Positions 18,740 through 26,893 of a DNA stretch of 33,218 bases are shown here, in pieces. The stretch is from contig BFEA01000524.1 of assembly GCA_003427395.1 (NCBI GenBank), forward strand, positions 903,101 to 936,318. The letters are read 5' to 3'. Position numbers and translations under genes: made by a program. Position 1 is the stretch's first letter. Every line of letters begins with the position of its first letter. Below the pieces are notes generated by a model. The model saw only the letters and a list, made by a program, of their open reading frames with translations, was not told the origin of the DNA and made no database searches. This DNA is from Chara braunii. Its lineage: Eukaryota; Streptophyta; Charophyceae; Charales; Characeae.

Positions 18740-19562
18740 AGCGGAAGGGCATTGACTTGGCTTCCTTCACTTGGCCCTGAAGCCGATGTCGGGTCTTCAT
18801 TTGATTCATTTGTTTGAACGGCAGCCACCGGCTGCGTCCGTTGTCCTTTGCCTTTCTCCACAAAGTTTGGCTGCCCTTGCCGTTCATTGGCGGCCCACCC
18901 ATTGGTTTGGATGATGGTTCGCGCCCGAGTGATGACTGTATCAAAGTCGGCGTAGTCCTCCATCTGTCCAAGAGCCGATGTCGAGGAGTCCACCGAGCGT
19001 CGGGAAAACTCGCGTCGAATGTGTTTGATCGGCAAGTTCAGATCCGGAATGGCAATGATCTTTTGCCATTCGGTCAGCCAGTCGCGCGTAGGTTGACTCC
19101 CTTGAAACATCTTGAAAACCTGGTTTATAGCTTTGGCCTCCGTGTCTTGCACGATGAAACGCGATTTCCACAAAGTGGTGATAGCGTCCCAGTCCAGCAT
19201 GGTGTGTAAATCTTCCATGTTGACCCCTTCCTTGACCGCCAGGTGGTTGAGCCAAATTTGGCATGCACCGGTGAATTGAGGTAGAGCACTGCAATCTTTA
19301 GGCGCTCGAGGACATCGTGAAGTGCGACTTCAGTGGTGAAGCCTTGCCACCAAGCAAGCGGATCTGTCTTCGTGTAGTCGTCGAACTTCTCGATACGGAA
19401 CATCGGCATCTTGTACGGTCGCGGGGTGCCGCCAGCGGGATGTTGCTGCAGGGTGCGGACGTTGGCCTTCAGTCCTATGAGTTGTTGGCTGATCGTTGTC
19501 GGCCTCGCGAACGTGCCGAGGTCGCTGGTCGTGGTGACCACATCGTCAATCCGCTGTTCCAA
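18736..19562 (-). pseudogene. Gag capsid region, frameshifted
   Basis: The upper frame reads ARPTTISQQLIGLKANVRTL, KMPMFRIEKFDDYTKTDPLA, and WWQGFTTEVALHDVLERLKI, typical of the plant retrotransposon gag domain. At about 19240 it shifts frame and continues as NMEDLHTMLDWDAITTLWKS, FQGSQPTRDWLTEWQKI, FSRRSVDSSTSALGQMEDY and ARTIIQTNGWAANERQGQPN. Together the two parts make a full capsid-length gag core. Confidence 0.85.
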
Positions 19563-19618
19563 CTCTCGTGGAGATGGCTAGGCGCTACTTGGTCCGGTGC
19601 TCGCTGAAGCGGCATCGT

Positions 19619-20283
19619 CTAATTCCAAGTGGTCGAGGTGCGCATGAAAACTCCGGTAAGTTTGCTGAGGTCATTGATAACGTGCTCGAGCCGCTGTAAC
19701 TCGTGTTGTTGCCAAATGCAGGTTAGCACGAGTCTCGCGAGGAGCTTGGAAACATCTTCCTTGGTCTTCTCTTCGGCTGTCGGGTGGCTGTGACTATCTG
19801 TCGGGGTAAAATGCCAGTTGCGCAGCATGGCCGCATACTCCAACTCTTGCTGTAGCAGACTTGTCGCAGACTCCTGTCGAAAGCGGAGGACGGAAAGAAC
19901 TGCTGCCTCCTGCTGCCGTCGTTCAACCTCTGCGGCTTCCTGCTGTTGTCATGCCAATGCAGCTGCAGCCTCGGCCTGCAGCTGTTCCTCGTCCACCACC
20001 AACTTGCTGAAAGCGAGGACGCGGGCGGCGAAGTCCGAAATGGACTCGCCGGGTTGTTGGGCCGGCACGGTAAGTAAGGGATTAGCAGGTCCCTGTTCCG
20101 CACCGGGGCTCCCAATCTGTGACACTGCGGCTCCTTCGGCGGCAGCTGACGTGGCCATGTTTGTGGCTGGTGTAGGCTGTGCAGACCGGAGGGCTGGCTG
20201 GTGTGAGGCTGCTGTCGGAACTGCAGCCTGTTGGGCAGCAATGTGTGCGCTGTGCCTGAACATTCAGGCTGCGGATGCAGCAC
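19619..20283 (-). pseudogene. Gag N-terminal, Ala/Gln-rich region
   Basis: Minus-strand frames give an Ala/Pro-rich stretch (SAAAEGAAVSQIGSPGAEQG), then AARVLAFSKLVVDEEQLQAE and a Gln/Glu-rich, probably coiled segment (QQQEAAEVERRQQEAA), then ATSLLQQELEYAAMLRNW. A stop interrupts it near 19949 and another at 19619. This composition is common at the start of gag in this type of element. The true start codon is uncertain. Confidence 0.6.
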
Positions 20284-20390
20284 TTGCTGACGTGGTACTT
20301 ACCGAGAGAGCACCAAAAGGGAGGGGGAGGGGGAGTAACAACGCAGGCAGGCAATCAACCAGACTGCAGGTTTCCACCCTAGACTGAGCG

Positions 20391-20819
20391 CTAATCAACA
20401 GATAAAAATAAAAAAATGAAAAAGAAAAAGAATCACCTTTTTTTTTGTGTGTGTGAATGTCTGTCGATGACGTGTCAAAGAGGCATTTAGCAGATATTTA
20501 TAGTTAACGAGAGGGAAATTAAAAATTTCCGGGGAAATCCAGGTTTCGAAGAAAAAACGAAAATAAATGTAGCAAATAAAAGGTTTCACGAATTTTTGCA
20601 ATTATTTCCGTTAATTCAACGAATAAAAGAATGTCCGATTGTTAACTGTTAGTAAAGGGATTACAAATTTCGACGATTTCACGGTCCGAATTGCAAGAAA
20701 ATCGTAAAATAATTCGGAGTTTCCTAAGAAAGGAAAGCTCTCTCTCTGCTGTCTGCCAGATACTAACCTGTAAAAGGTTTGTAGCATACTTGCGACGCGT
20801 AGGTGAAGTGCGCTGCGCG
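20391..20819. other. No gene seen; AT-rich
   Basis: A/T-rich with A-rich and T-rich tracts at 20400-20445. If an LTR existed upstream of gag it should be here, but I could not identify one, and the stretch ends at the N gap. Confidence 0.4.
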
Positions 20820-20821
20820 NN

Positions 20822-20887
<66 letters not shown>
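20820..20887. repeat. Two-N gap followed by (CA)n
   Basis: NN at 20820-20821 is an assembly gap. It is followed by about 33 CA repeats. The length of both gap and repeat is unreliable. Confidence 0.95.
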
Positions 20888-20891
<4 letters not shown>

Positions 20892-21328
20892 AACAAAGCA
20901 GCAGAAATGAACAAACGAAACCCACCTGAGGTCAGCGTCCAACTTTGTGGATGCAGAGGCCTTCCCGATGCACAGCCCAAGCTCCAGCACGACCAAAAGC
21001 TCAGGAACAATAATCTCTCTGTACGTGTGCGTATATGCTGTGTCACACACACACACACACATACACACACAGAGAGAGAGAGGATGGTGTGTTTGTGTGT
21101 GTGTGTTGTCATAGTCGCTATACACTCGAAAAAAAGGCGTGACTGTGCCAGACTGTTTTGTCGGACTTTCACCGACTCATGTGTGTGTGTGTGTGTGTGT
21201 GTGTGTAGAACGCATAGAGTAACGTACCGCAGCACAGAGTCCAGTGTCTTCGAGTAGCTTAGCGTGTCTGCAGAGTAGCTTAGAGTGTCGAGTGGCCGGG
21301 GCGCCTCCCCCCCTTCTCACCCCCGTAT
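20888..21328. other. No gene seen; further (CA)n, (GA)n and (GT)n
   Basis: Short (CA)n at about 21044-21070 with (GA)n, and (GT)n at 21180-21206. Between 21240 and 21300 a GAGTAGCTTAG word is repeated. Confidence 0.5.
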
Positions 21329-21366
21329 GATCAAGTGTAGTATCTGCTTCGATCAGTTTCATATCC
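21329..21366 (+). pseudogene. U2 snRNA-derived copy 1 (short)
   Basis: GATCAAGTGTAGTATCTGC, then TTCGATCAGTTTCATATC. The first 18 bases are identical to the U2 snRNA segment holding the branch-point recognition sequence GTAGTA. The rest matches U2 with a few changes (U2 has TTATCAGTTTAATATC). It stops before the GTGG stem and is followed 55 bp after its start by copy 2. Confidence 0.8.
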
Positions 21367-21383
21367 TCCCTCCCTCCCCTACC

Positions 21384-21641
21384 GATCAAGCGTAGTATCT
21401 GCTCCGTCCAGTTTCATACCTGATCTGTGGTCGATCCAGGCCTTTTTATTTTAAAAGAGAAAAAAAAAACATGTGAGCGTGCGCGCACACGAGAGAGAGA
21501 GAGAGAGGGGTCCATCGAGATGCCTTGAACGCATTGGCACAAAATGCGGGAGGGGGGAGAGAGAGAGATAAGGAGAGAGAAAGAGTACCCAATCTAACCC
21601 CAACTACGCCCCCCCCCCCCCTCTCCAACACACACACAAAT
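21384..21641 (+). pseudogene. U2 snRNA-derived copy 2 with A-rich and (GA)n tail
   Basis: GATCAAGCGTAGTATCTGC, CAGTTTCATACCTGAT and CTGTGGTCGATCCAGGCC cover U2 from the branch-point region through the following stem. Then come an A-rich stretch (21455-21470), GTGCGCGCACACGAG, (GA)n, a second stem-like word GGTCCATCGAGATG, more GA and CCCAATCTAACC. The roughly 25 nt that open U2 are missing, as in all copies here. Confidence 0.8.
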
Positions 21642-21680
21642 GATCAATGTAGTGTCTGGTTCGATCAGATTCATATCCGA
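21642..21680 (+). pseudogene. U2 snRNA-derived copy 3 (short)
   Basis: GATCAATGTAGTGTCTGG, then TTCGATCAGATTCATATCCG. It is the short first half of a dimer; its partner starts 50 bp later. Confidence 0.75.
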
Positions 21681-21691
21681 TCTTCTCACAT

Positions 21692-21852
21692 GATCAAGCT
21701 GTAGTATCTGCTCCGTTCAGTTTCATATCTGATGCGTGGTCCGTCGAGACCTTTTCATTCAAAAAAGAAATACAAAAGCACGCACGAACGAGAGAGAGAG
21801 AGAGAACCCAATCTAACTAGCTATGCGCACCCCCCCCCCCCCCCCCCCCAAC
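21692..21852 (+). pseudogene. U2 snRNA-derived copy 4 with tail
   Basis: GATCAAGCTGTAGTATCTGC (one base inserted), CAGTTTCATATCTGAT, GCGTGGTCCGTCGAGACC. Then A-rich sequence, ACGCACGAACGAG, (GA)n, AACCCAATCTAACTA and poly-C. CAGTTTCATATCTGAT differs from U2 by a single base. Confidence 0.8.
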
Positions 21853-21890
21853 GATCAAGTGCAGTATCTGCTTTGATCAGTTTCACAGCC
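21853..21890 (+). pseudogene. U2 snRNA-derived copy 5 (short)
   Basis: GATCAAGTGCAGTATCTGC, then TTTGATCAGTTTCACAGCCG. First half of the third dimer; the partner starts 50 bp downstream. Confidence 0.75.
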
Positions 21891-21902
21891 GATCTTCTCC
21901 AT

Positions 21903-22212
21903 GATCAAGCATAGTATCTGCCCCGTTCAGTCTCCAATTAAGTGGGGCTTATTAGAGAATCCTCTTCCTATCCAACGTATATATAGCTTGGATAGCCTAC
22001 CTCTTTCTCTTTATATCTTATCCGTGGTCGATCGAGACCTTTTCATTTTACAAAAGAAAAAAAAAGCATGGGCGTGCACGAGCGGATGAGAGAGAGAGAG
22101 AGGTCCATCGAGATGGTTTAAACGCACACAAGCAAGACGCGGGGGAGAGAGAGAGAGAGAGAGAGAGAAACCTTTGTAACCAACAGCGCGTCCAACCCCC
22201 CCCCTCTCCCCC
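21903..22212 (+). pseudogene. U2 snRNA-derived copy 6, split by about 80 bp
   Basis: GATCAAGCATAGTATCTGCC and CCGTTCAGT end at 21931. The U2 text resumes at about 22011 with TATATCTTATCCGTGG and TCGATCGAGACC. The intervening sequence (CTCCAATTAAGTGGGG to CTCTTTCTCT) is absent from the other copies and looks inserted. The usual A-rich segment, GGGCGTGCACGAGCG, (GA)n, GGTCCATCGAGATGG and poly-C follow. Confidence 0.7.
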
Positions 22213-22371
22213 GAGCAAATGCAGTATCTGCTTCGATCAGCTCCGTGGTTCATCGAGACGGTTAGAAAGGAGGGGGGGGGAAACAAGCGTGCCCAAGATG
22301 CGGGAGAGAGATTAGAGAGAGAGCGCGACCCCAGTCTAACTAACAATGCGCCAGCCGCCCCCCCTCCCAAC
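22213..22371 (+). pseudogene. U2 snRNA-derived copy 7, internally deleted
   Basis: GAGCAAATGCAGTATCTGC, TTCGATCAG, then directly CTCCGTGGTTCATCGAGACG. The CAGTTTCATATC part is shortened. It is followed by a G/A-rich stretch, (GA)n and CCCAGTCTAACTAACAATGC. Confidence 0.65.
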
Positions 22372-22448
22372 AATCAAGTGTACTATCTGATCCTTGGTCC
22401 ACAAAAAAAGTGTGCGGGCAAGACGCGCGCACGCAAGAGAGAGAGAGG

Positions 22449-22480
<32 letters not shown>
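22372..22480 (+). pseudogene. U2 snRNA-derived copy 8, internally deleted, with (GA)n
   Basis: AATCAAGTGTACTATCTGAT, then CCTTGGTCCAC, A-rich, GCGCGCACGCAAGAG and (GA)n to about 22479. Most of the region after the branch-point segment is missing. Confidence 0.6.
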
Positions 22481-22482
<2 letters not shown>

Positions 22483-23002
22483 TGAGTAGGTTCGAGCTGC
22501 TTACCTGTAGGGTAGAAGTCGTAGCTTATGTCCGGTCGTAGCTGCTGTAGGTCTGAAGGGTCAACCTTAGTCGTAGCTGCTACAGTACCGAAAGGTAAAG
22601 TGGGTAGGTCTACAGTCTTCTAGGACTGCCCCTTCGAGGGTCTCGGAAGCAGTCCGTAGGCAAGTGGGCAACCGGGCAGACTTACCAGGTCCAGTCAGCG
22701 GTACCCAGTCCCAGTCGCACCTTGTCCAGTCAGCAAGTACCATGTGGGACCGTGTGCACCCTAGGCCCGGTGGAAAGTGGCAGACCAGTGACCTACCGAA
22801 GTATAAATCAAGAGGCAGCGTCCAGTTATTCATTCGTTCAGATGGTGAGCCGTGCGGAAGCGCTGCCTTAGCGACTTGTGCAAGGAGGTCTGCAGGAGCC
22901 AGAGGGAGAAGAGGGCTGTCAGGGAGACGAAGCGGCCATAGCAGCTAGTTAGTGGGTGAGGTAGAAAGCAGCCATAGCTGCTCTAGGTTAGAGATAGGCT
23001 AT
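22481..23002 (+). promoter_or_regulatory. LTR-like module, third copy
   Basis: AGTCGTAGCT and GTCCAGTC words repeat at 22500-22740. TATAAATC at about 22802 is followed by GCAGCGTCCAGTTATTCATT, CGGAAGCGCTGCC (about 22857) and GCGACTTGTGCAAGGAGG. The same GGAAGCGCTGC and GACTTGTGCA words occur at 5758-5782. No open frame or LTR ends were identified. Confidence 0.3.
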
Positions 23003-23279
23003 AATGTGTGTGTGTGTGTGTGTGTGTGTGTGTTCAGCAAACTGTGTGAGTGTGTAGGACATCCAGGGAGATCCAGGGTATCGTGCGTGTGAACAGTTGT
23101 TGAGGATACAGTGGCGGAAGGGTAATGTGAGGGCGCACGGTGCCATAGCCATTCAAGCAATTTGAATCTGAACTGTGTTATTGGCCGTAATATCTGAGAG
23201 TTTCGTGTGGGCGCCTCATGCCAGTGTGATTGCCATCTGTTTTCATGCATGCTGAATAAGGAAGAAGACGAGTCTGATT
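23003..23279. other. (GT)n at 23003-23033, otherwise no gene seen
   Basis: A (GT)n run followed by sequence without recognisable features. Confidence 0.45.
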
Positions 23280-23480
23280 GCAGGTCCATCAAGACCTCTA
23301 AAAAAGAAAGGGAAAAAAAAACGGAAAATCCATTTGCGCACTATCAGTTTAATGAAGAAGAAAAAAACAAAGGGAAGCATGAGCGATTTCGAAAATAAAA
23401 GAAACCGGAAGCACAAGCGATTTCGGGGGGGAAAAAGCGAAGCGGGCGCATGCAGGCATGCAGTCGCAAGAGGTAAGACG

Positions 23481-23530
<50 letters not shown>

Positions 23531-23828
23531 GGGAAGGCAGGAGAGGGAGGGAGTAGACACGGGCTTAAGAAGGATGGTCCATCGGGACATATTAAAAAGA
23601 AGAAAAGAAGTAGAAAATCCGCAAGCCTGTGCGTGCACCAGAGAGAGAGAGAGAGTCCATTGCCACCTGAGAGAGAGAGAGAGAACAGGAAGGCAGGAGA
23701 GGGAGGGAGTACGGGCTTGAGCAGGATGGTCCATCAGGACCAACCAAAAAAAAAAGAAACAGAAAGTGGAAAATCCGCAAGCCTGTGTGCGCACCAGAGA
23801 GAGACAGAGAGAGTCCATCGCCACCTTC

Positions 23829-23863
<35 letters not shown>

Positions 23864-23870
23864 CAACTTC
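23280..23870 (+). repeat. A-rich/(GA)n units related to the U2 array tails; 156-bp tandem duplication
   Basis: GGTCCATCAAGACC (23283), GGTCCATCGGGAC (23576) and GGTCCATCAGGACC (23728) each lead into an A-rich stretch and then GAAAATCC; the last two continue GCAAGCCTGTG and a GA run. GGAAGGCAGGAGAGGGAGGG starts at 23532 and 23688, so two 156-bp units are in tandem. The GGTCCATCGRGACC word is the same stem word that closes the U2-like segments at 21384-22260. (GA)n lies at about 23483-23526 and 23831-23860. Confidence 0.7.
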
Positions 23871-24133
23871 TTGCAAACATTCCCTTTTCTGTTGAGGGTG
23901 TAGCCGCAACAGGTCCCCTAGTTCGCTTGTAATGGTCTCTGTTCAGATTGATGAAATCAATTGGTTTTCCATATGAGCTGGACGCAACAGGCCCAGCTGG
24001 ACGGCCTACTGGTACCAGCTGTTCCCACCTCCCCAAACAGTACCGGTGGGCCCTACTTCTGCTCTCCTAACTGGTACCAGCAGCTGCCCTCCTGAAGTGC
24101 ATCGCCACCGCCATCCTCCCTCACTCCACCGCA
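23871..24133. other. No gene seen; repeated ACTGGTACCAGC
   Basis: ACTGGTACCAGC occurs at about 24009 and 24069 with AGTACCGGTGGG between. This is a short direct repeat built on the GGTACC palindrome. No gene is seen. Confidence 0.5.
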
Positions 24134-24164
<31 letters not shown>

Positions 24165-24240
24165 GCATGTTTGTGTGCTTGTGTGGGTGCATGGGGGCAT
24201 GGGGGTATGGGTGTATGGGTGTATGGGTGTATGGGTGTGT
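24134..24240 (+). repeat. (GT)n and TATGGGTG minisatellite
   Basis: (GT)n at 24134-24159, then about four tandem TATGGGTG units at 24206-24238 in a G/T-rich setting. Confidence 0.85.
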
Positions 24241-25199
24241 GCACCCATGCATGTGCTTGCTTGAGAGTGGGTGAGTGGATGCTGTGCGTGCCACAGAGAG
24301 AGAGAGAGAGAGTGAGAGAGAGGCAGTGGGTGGGGACGAGAGAGGAGATGGTGCCAAGCAGAGAACTTTGGGTTTCAATCAGCAAGTGAGCTGAGGAGGA
24401 GGAGGGGTTGAATACAACATTGCTGATGGCCTCAAGAAGTGGGATCGGAGAAGGCCTTGGGTGCTATAATGCTTTCATTTTTCTTTCTATTTATTAATCT
24501 GAGTTTCTTTTCTATTTCGCTTCACCATGCTCCTCCCCATCTTCCTCTTCCCTGCCGTATGTTGTCCTCCACGTTATCCTTCTGTCCACTTTCTCATCCG
24601 TGTCATCCTCTCAATATGTCCAGTTCCATGTGCAACTCGTGGAACTGCCTCCAGGATAGCACGGGAAAGGAATGGAGTGGAGTGATGATGATTCAAAGAT
24701 AAGATCGGTCGGTGAAAAGGAGGACGAGGAGAGACTAAATGATGATGATGATGACACGACGAGGGCAGGACATGGGGGTGCTGACGTCTAGAAGGAGGGG
24801 GAGGAGTGGAAATCTTGGGAGATGTTCGAATTTGCACCAGAGGAATATATATCTTGAAAACTCCTTCCTGTCTACCACAGACCTCTTACTGTTCTTCATA
24901 TTGTGGGGACTGATGCCTTCACCCCAAGCTATGTGATAGACATCCCCCATCATCTTTGCACTTTCCCGATTGTTTCACTCCTCAAAGCTGATACTTCGCT
25001 CTCAGCCTTGGCAAAATATTGTGGGGACTGTTTGATCCCTTCTGCCCAAGCTATGTGATAGATGCGCTCCCTCTCAGTGTTCTCAAAATACTCCAGCAAC
25101 GGATGGCATGCATGATATTGGATGGATCAGTGTTACCAGCCCCAACGTTCGGGGGGTCCAGCCCAAACACCGGCCCCCGGAGGCCCCCGAGTTCAGGAC
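24241..25199. other. No gene recognised
   Basis: TTGTGGGGACTG and CCCAAGCTATGTGATAGA appear at about 24900-24940 and again at 25019-25063, a direct repeat about 118 bp apart. The last 50 bp before the adapter (25150-25199) are unusually C/G-rich. Confidence 0.4.
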
Positions 25200-25235
25200 C
25201 TGTCTCTTATACACATCTAGATGTGTATAAGAGAC

Positions 25236-25237
<2 letters not shown>
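25200..25237. other. Nextera mate-pair junction adapter, second copy (assembly artefact)
   Basis: Identical to 15440-15477: CTGTCTCTTATACACATCT joined to its reverse complement. Translated on the plus strand it gives the familiar contaminant peptide SYTHLDVYKRQ. It is followed directly by (GT)n at 25238-25268, and the GC-rich sequence before it does not resemble what follows. Confidence 0.97.
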
Positions 25238-25270
<33 letters not shown>

Positions 25271-25484
25271 TTACATTTTCACCACACCAGCCCCTGTTCC
25301 ATCAAGATGAGTAGATTCAAAATCAAAGCAGTTTTACCTCTACTGCAGACAATGAAGCACACTTGAGATGAGCCAATCCAACAAGGAAACAATAACATGG
25401 GGCACAAAAGATCCGTTATATCCCTTTCTTCACCATCTCTACTTTGGCTTTCTTTGGGGTACCCCTTTTATTCGTTCTTGGGGC
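25238..25484. other. (GT)n then no gene seen
   Basis: (GT)n at 25238-25268. The plus-strand open frame at 25368-25748 overlaps a dispersed repeat and has no recognised domain. Confidence 0.4.
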
Positions 25485-25570
25485 CCCACTTTTACTGTGC
25501 CACTCAAGTACAAGGTCGGCCACGTTGATTGTGGTTTAGCACCAGCTGGCCACATCCCCGTGTGCCTTAA
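25485..25570 (+). repeat. Dispersed repeat, copy A
   Basis: Shares ACTGTGCC, GTACAAGG, CCACGTTGAT, AGCTG and CCACATCCCC in order with 27577-27651. Function is unknown. Confidence 0.6.
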
Positions 25571-25904
25571 TGGCACACTTGCACGTTATGATAGGAGGCA
25601 GAGTAAAGAGGGAGGTATACTCCTTTTTCCATTTTTCTTCAGATGTTCAGCCTATATTTTATCTGTTCTATTAACAATGCTCATTCATATGCGTTTACTA
25701 GTAGTACAGACAGTACAGAAGGGGAGAGAGGAAAGGGGTAGAAGATAGAGTAACACATAAAGCGAAGGGTGCGGAGGGAGGAGTAGAGGAGGGAAATAGA
25801 GGGGCAAGGAACAGAGCAGAGGAATGACAAATTTCACAGGTTTCTCAATACTCACCGGTGGAGCAGACTTTGCAGGAGATTTTTAGTTGAGGAGCAGCTG
25901 TTGC
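25571..25904. other. No gene recognised
   Basis: Purine-rich at 25720-25830. Nothing recognisable. Confidence 0.4.
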
Positions 25905-26363
25905 CTATGGTAAGTGGCCACCGCTACAGACCGGACAGGATCGGTTCGGGTGTGGGCTGTAGAAGCACCGCATCCAATTCGCACAGTTGCAGTTGCTGCA
26001 TCGAATGGCACGGCGTAGACAGATGTCACAGGCTACGTGGCTCTTACATGCTAGGAACACAGAGGCACGCCGACGGCAATGGTGTAGGCATTGCAGTTCC
26101 AGCCCCTGTCTACGAATTGGACATGACATGTCAGGGTGCCGTACATAAGTGCAAAGCTGACTGTCATCAAACATATGAAAACAAACACTTGCACGGGCTA
26201 TGCCTTCATAATTCTCACGACGCAAAGCATGCGAATCACATGCTAGCTGAATCTCAGCTGGCCCATCACAGAGTGCCACTGAGCAGGTTTCTTGGGTTTG
26301 TGTACGTGAAGCATGTGAATCACATGCTAGCTGATTCTCAGGTGGGGCATCACAGAGCGGCAC
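25905..26363 (-). CDS. Cys/His-rich RING-like open frame
   Basis: An open frame of 152 codons on the minus strand. Near its C-terminus it reads CLHHCRRRASVFLACKSHVA, then CDIC and finally CPVC. The spacing C-x3-C-x9-C-x2-H-x2-C-x2-C-x27-C-P-V-C is close to a C3HC4 RING finger, the zinc-binding fold of many E3 ubiquitin ligases; the first pair is x3 where x2 is usual. N-terminal to it are two tandem 28-residue units (LCDxPxExQLACDSHAxR) that repeat the C-x9-C-x2-H half of such a finger. Start and splice limits are not established, and the frame may be one or more exons. The DNA repeat (84 bp, 26227-26394) underlies the protein repeat. A degenerate copy lies at 26708-26893. RING identity is inferred from spacing only. 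Confidence 0.4.
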   Translation of the reverse strand: MPLCDAPPENQLACDSHASRTQTQETCSVALCDGPAEIQLACDSHALRRENYEGIARASVCFHMFDDSQLCTYVRHPDMSCPIRRQGLELQCLHHCRRRASVFLACKSHVACDICLRRAIRCSNCNCANWMRCFYSPHPNRSCPVCSGGHLP

Positions 26364-26394
26364 TGAGCAGATTTCTTGGGTTTGTGTGTGTGTT
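26227..26394 (-). repeat. 84-bp frame-preserving tandem repeat
   Basis: GCATGYGAATCACATGCTAG starts at 26227 and 26311. The unit is 84 bp, exactly 28 codons, and stays open on the minus strand, encoding the Cys/His repeat of the RING-like frame. Confidence 0.9.
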
Positions 26395-26707
26395 TTGGAC
26401 CATCACCACAACCAATCCTTTTTCAATCCAGAGGAAACATTGATTTGCATGAGGGTATCTTGAAATGACTGTGATGCGTTTGGTGCCACCGCTGTTTCAC
26501 TGCCGCAAATTTGAGTGGTGCAAGGCCAGCCACATTCCTGAAGCGCTAGCCGGCGATACACCTGGGCTACCTTTCACTCCACTTCCACACTATATTTGTC
26601 TGCTCAACCAGTGATCCTCATTGTTTCGCATTTAACAGCTCTGCATGGCCAACAGGAAGGGAGGAAGGATTCAGTACTCACCAACACTAATGCTGGCATG
26701 AAGATCA
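26364..26707. other. No gene recognised
   Basis: (GT)n-like TTTGTGTGTGTG at about 26380; otherwise nothing recognisable. Confidence 0.4.
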
Positions 26708-26893
26708 TCAGCGCTGACAGATCGGATAGCATTGATTGCATGGGTCTTTAAGGCATACGACCACACCCACATACAGGACATGAATGACTCGCTGAGGTGT
26801 GTTGAAGCAGAGCATCCAGTCCTGGTAGTGGCATGCACTGTTTTAGATGGCATGCCTTGAACAAATGTCACAAGCAACGTGGCCTTCACAAGC
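26708..26893 (-). pseudogene. Degenerate copy of the RING-like C-terminal segment
   Basis: The minus-strand frame reads ACEGHVACDICSRHAI, a stop, then SACHYQDWMLCFNTP. It aligns with HVACDICLRRAI, NCNCANWMRCFYSP of the 25905-26363 frame. The downstream CPVC pair is not kept and an in-frame stop follows the first block. This suggests a local duplication followed by decay. Confidence 0.45.

Larger units (their letters stand above)
15480..20390 (-). mobile_element. Decayed Ty3/gypsy LTR retrotransposon, internal region
   Basis: Read on the minus strand, the order is gag, CX2CX4HX4C zinc knuckle, aspartic protease, a scar where reverse transcriptase should be, RNase H, integrase with zinc finger and core, then a C-terminal chromodomain-like tail. 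Protease before RT before integrase is the Ty3/gypsy order. Frameshifts and stops break every long domain. No LTR, primer-binding site or target duplication was found. The 3' side ends in a G-run (minus strand GAGAGGGGGGGG at about 15492-15478), which could be a polypurine tract, immediately before the sequencing adapter, so the 3' LTR may have been lost to misassembly. The element appears incapable of autonomous transposition. Confidence 0.9.

Noticed and set aside
21180-21206. (GT)n as a recombination or Z-DNA regulatory site
   Set aside because: Such tracts are everywhere in the window and no gene is adjacent. No sequence evidence favours function here.
20611-21257. Long frames with VCVCVC or HTHTHT
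   Set aside because: These are translations of (CA)n/(GT)n around an N gap, not proteins.
23243-23932. Long frames rich in RERERE or SLSLSL at the GA units
   Set aside because: Microsatellite translations. The DNA is better explained as repeats related to the U2-derived family.
24206-24238. TATGGGTG repeats as an interstitial telomere tract
   Set aside because: The unit is not the plant TTTAGGG or a known variant. It reads as a G/T-rich minisatellite next to (GT)n.
25019-25366. 115-codon plus-strand frame
   Set aside because: It reads through the synthetic adapter (SYTHLDVYKRQ) and the following (GT)n, so it is an artefact.
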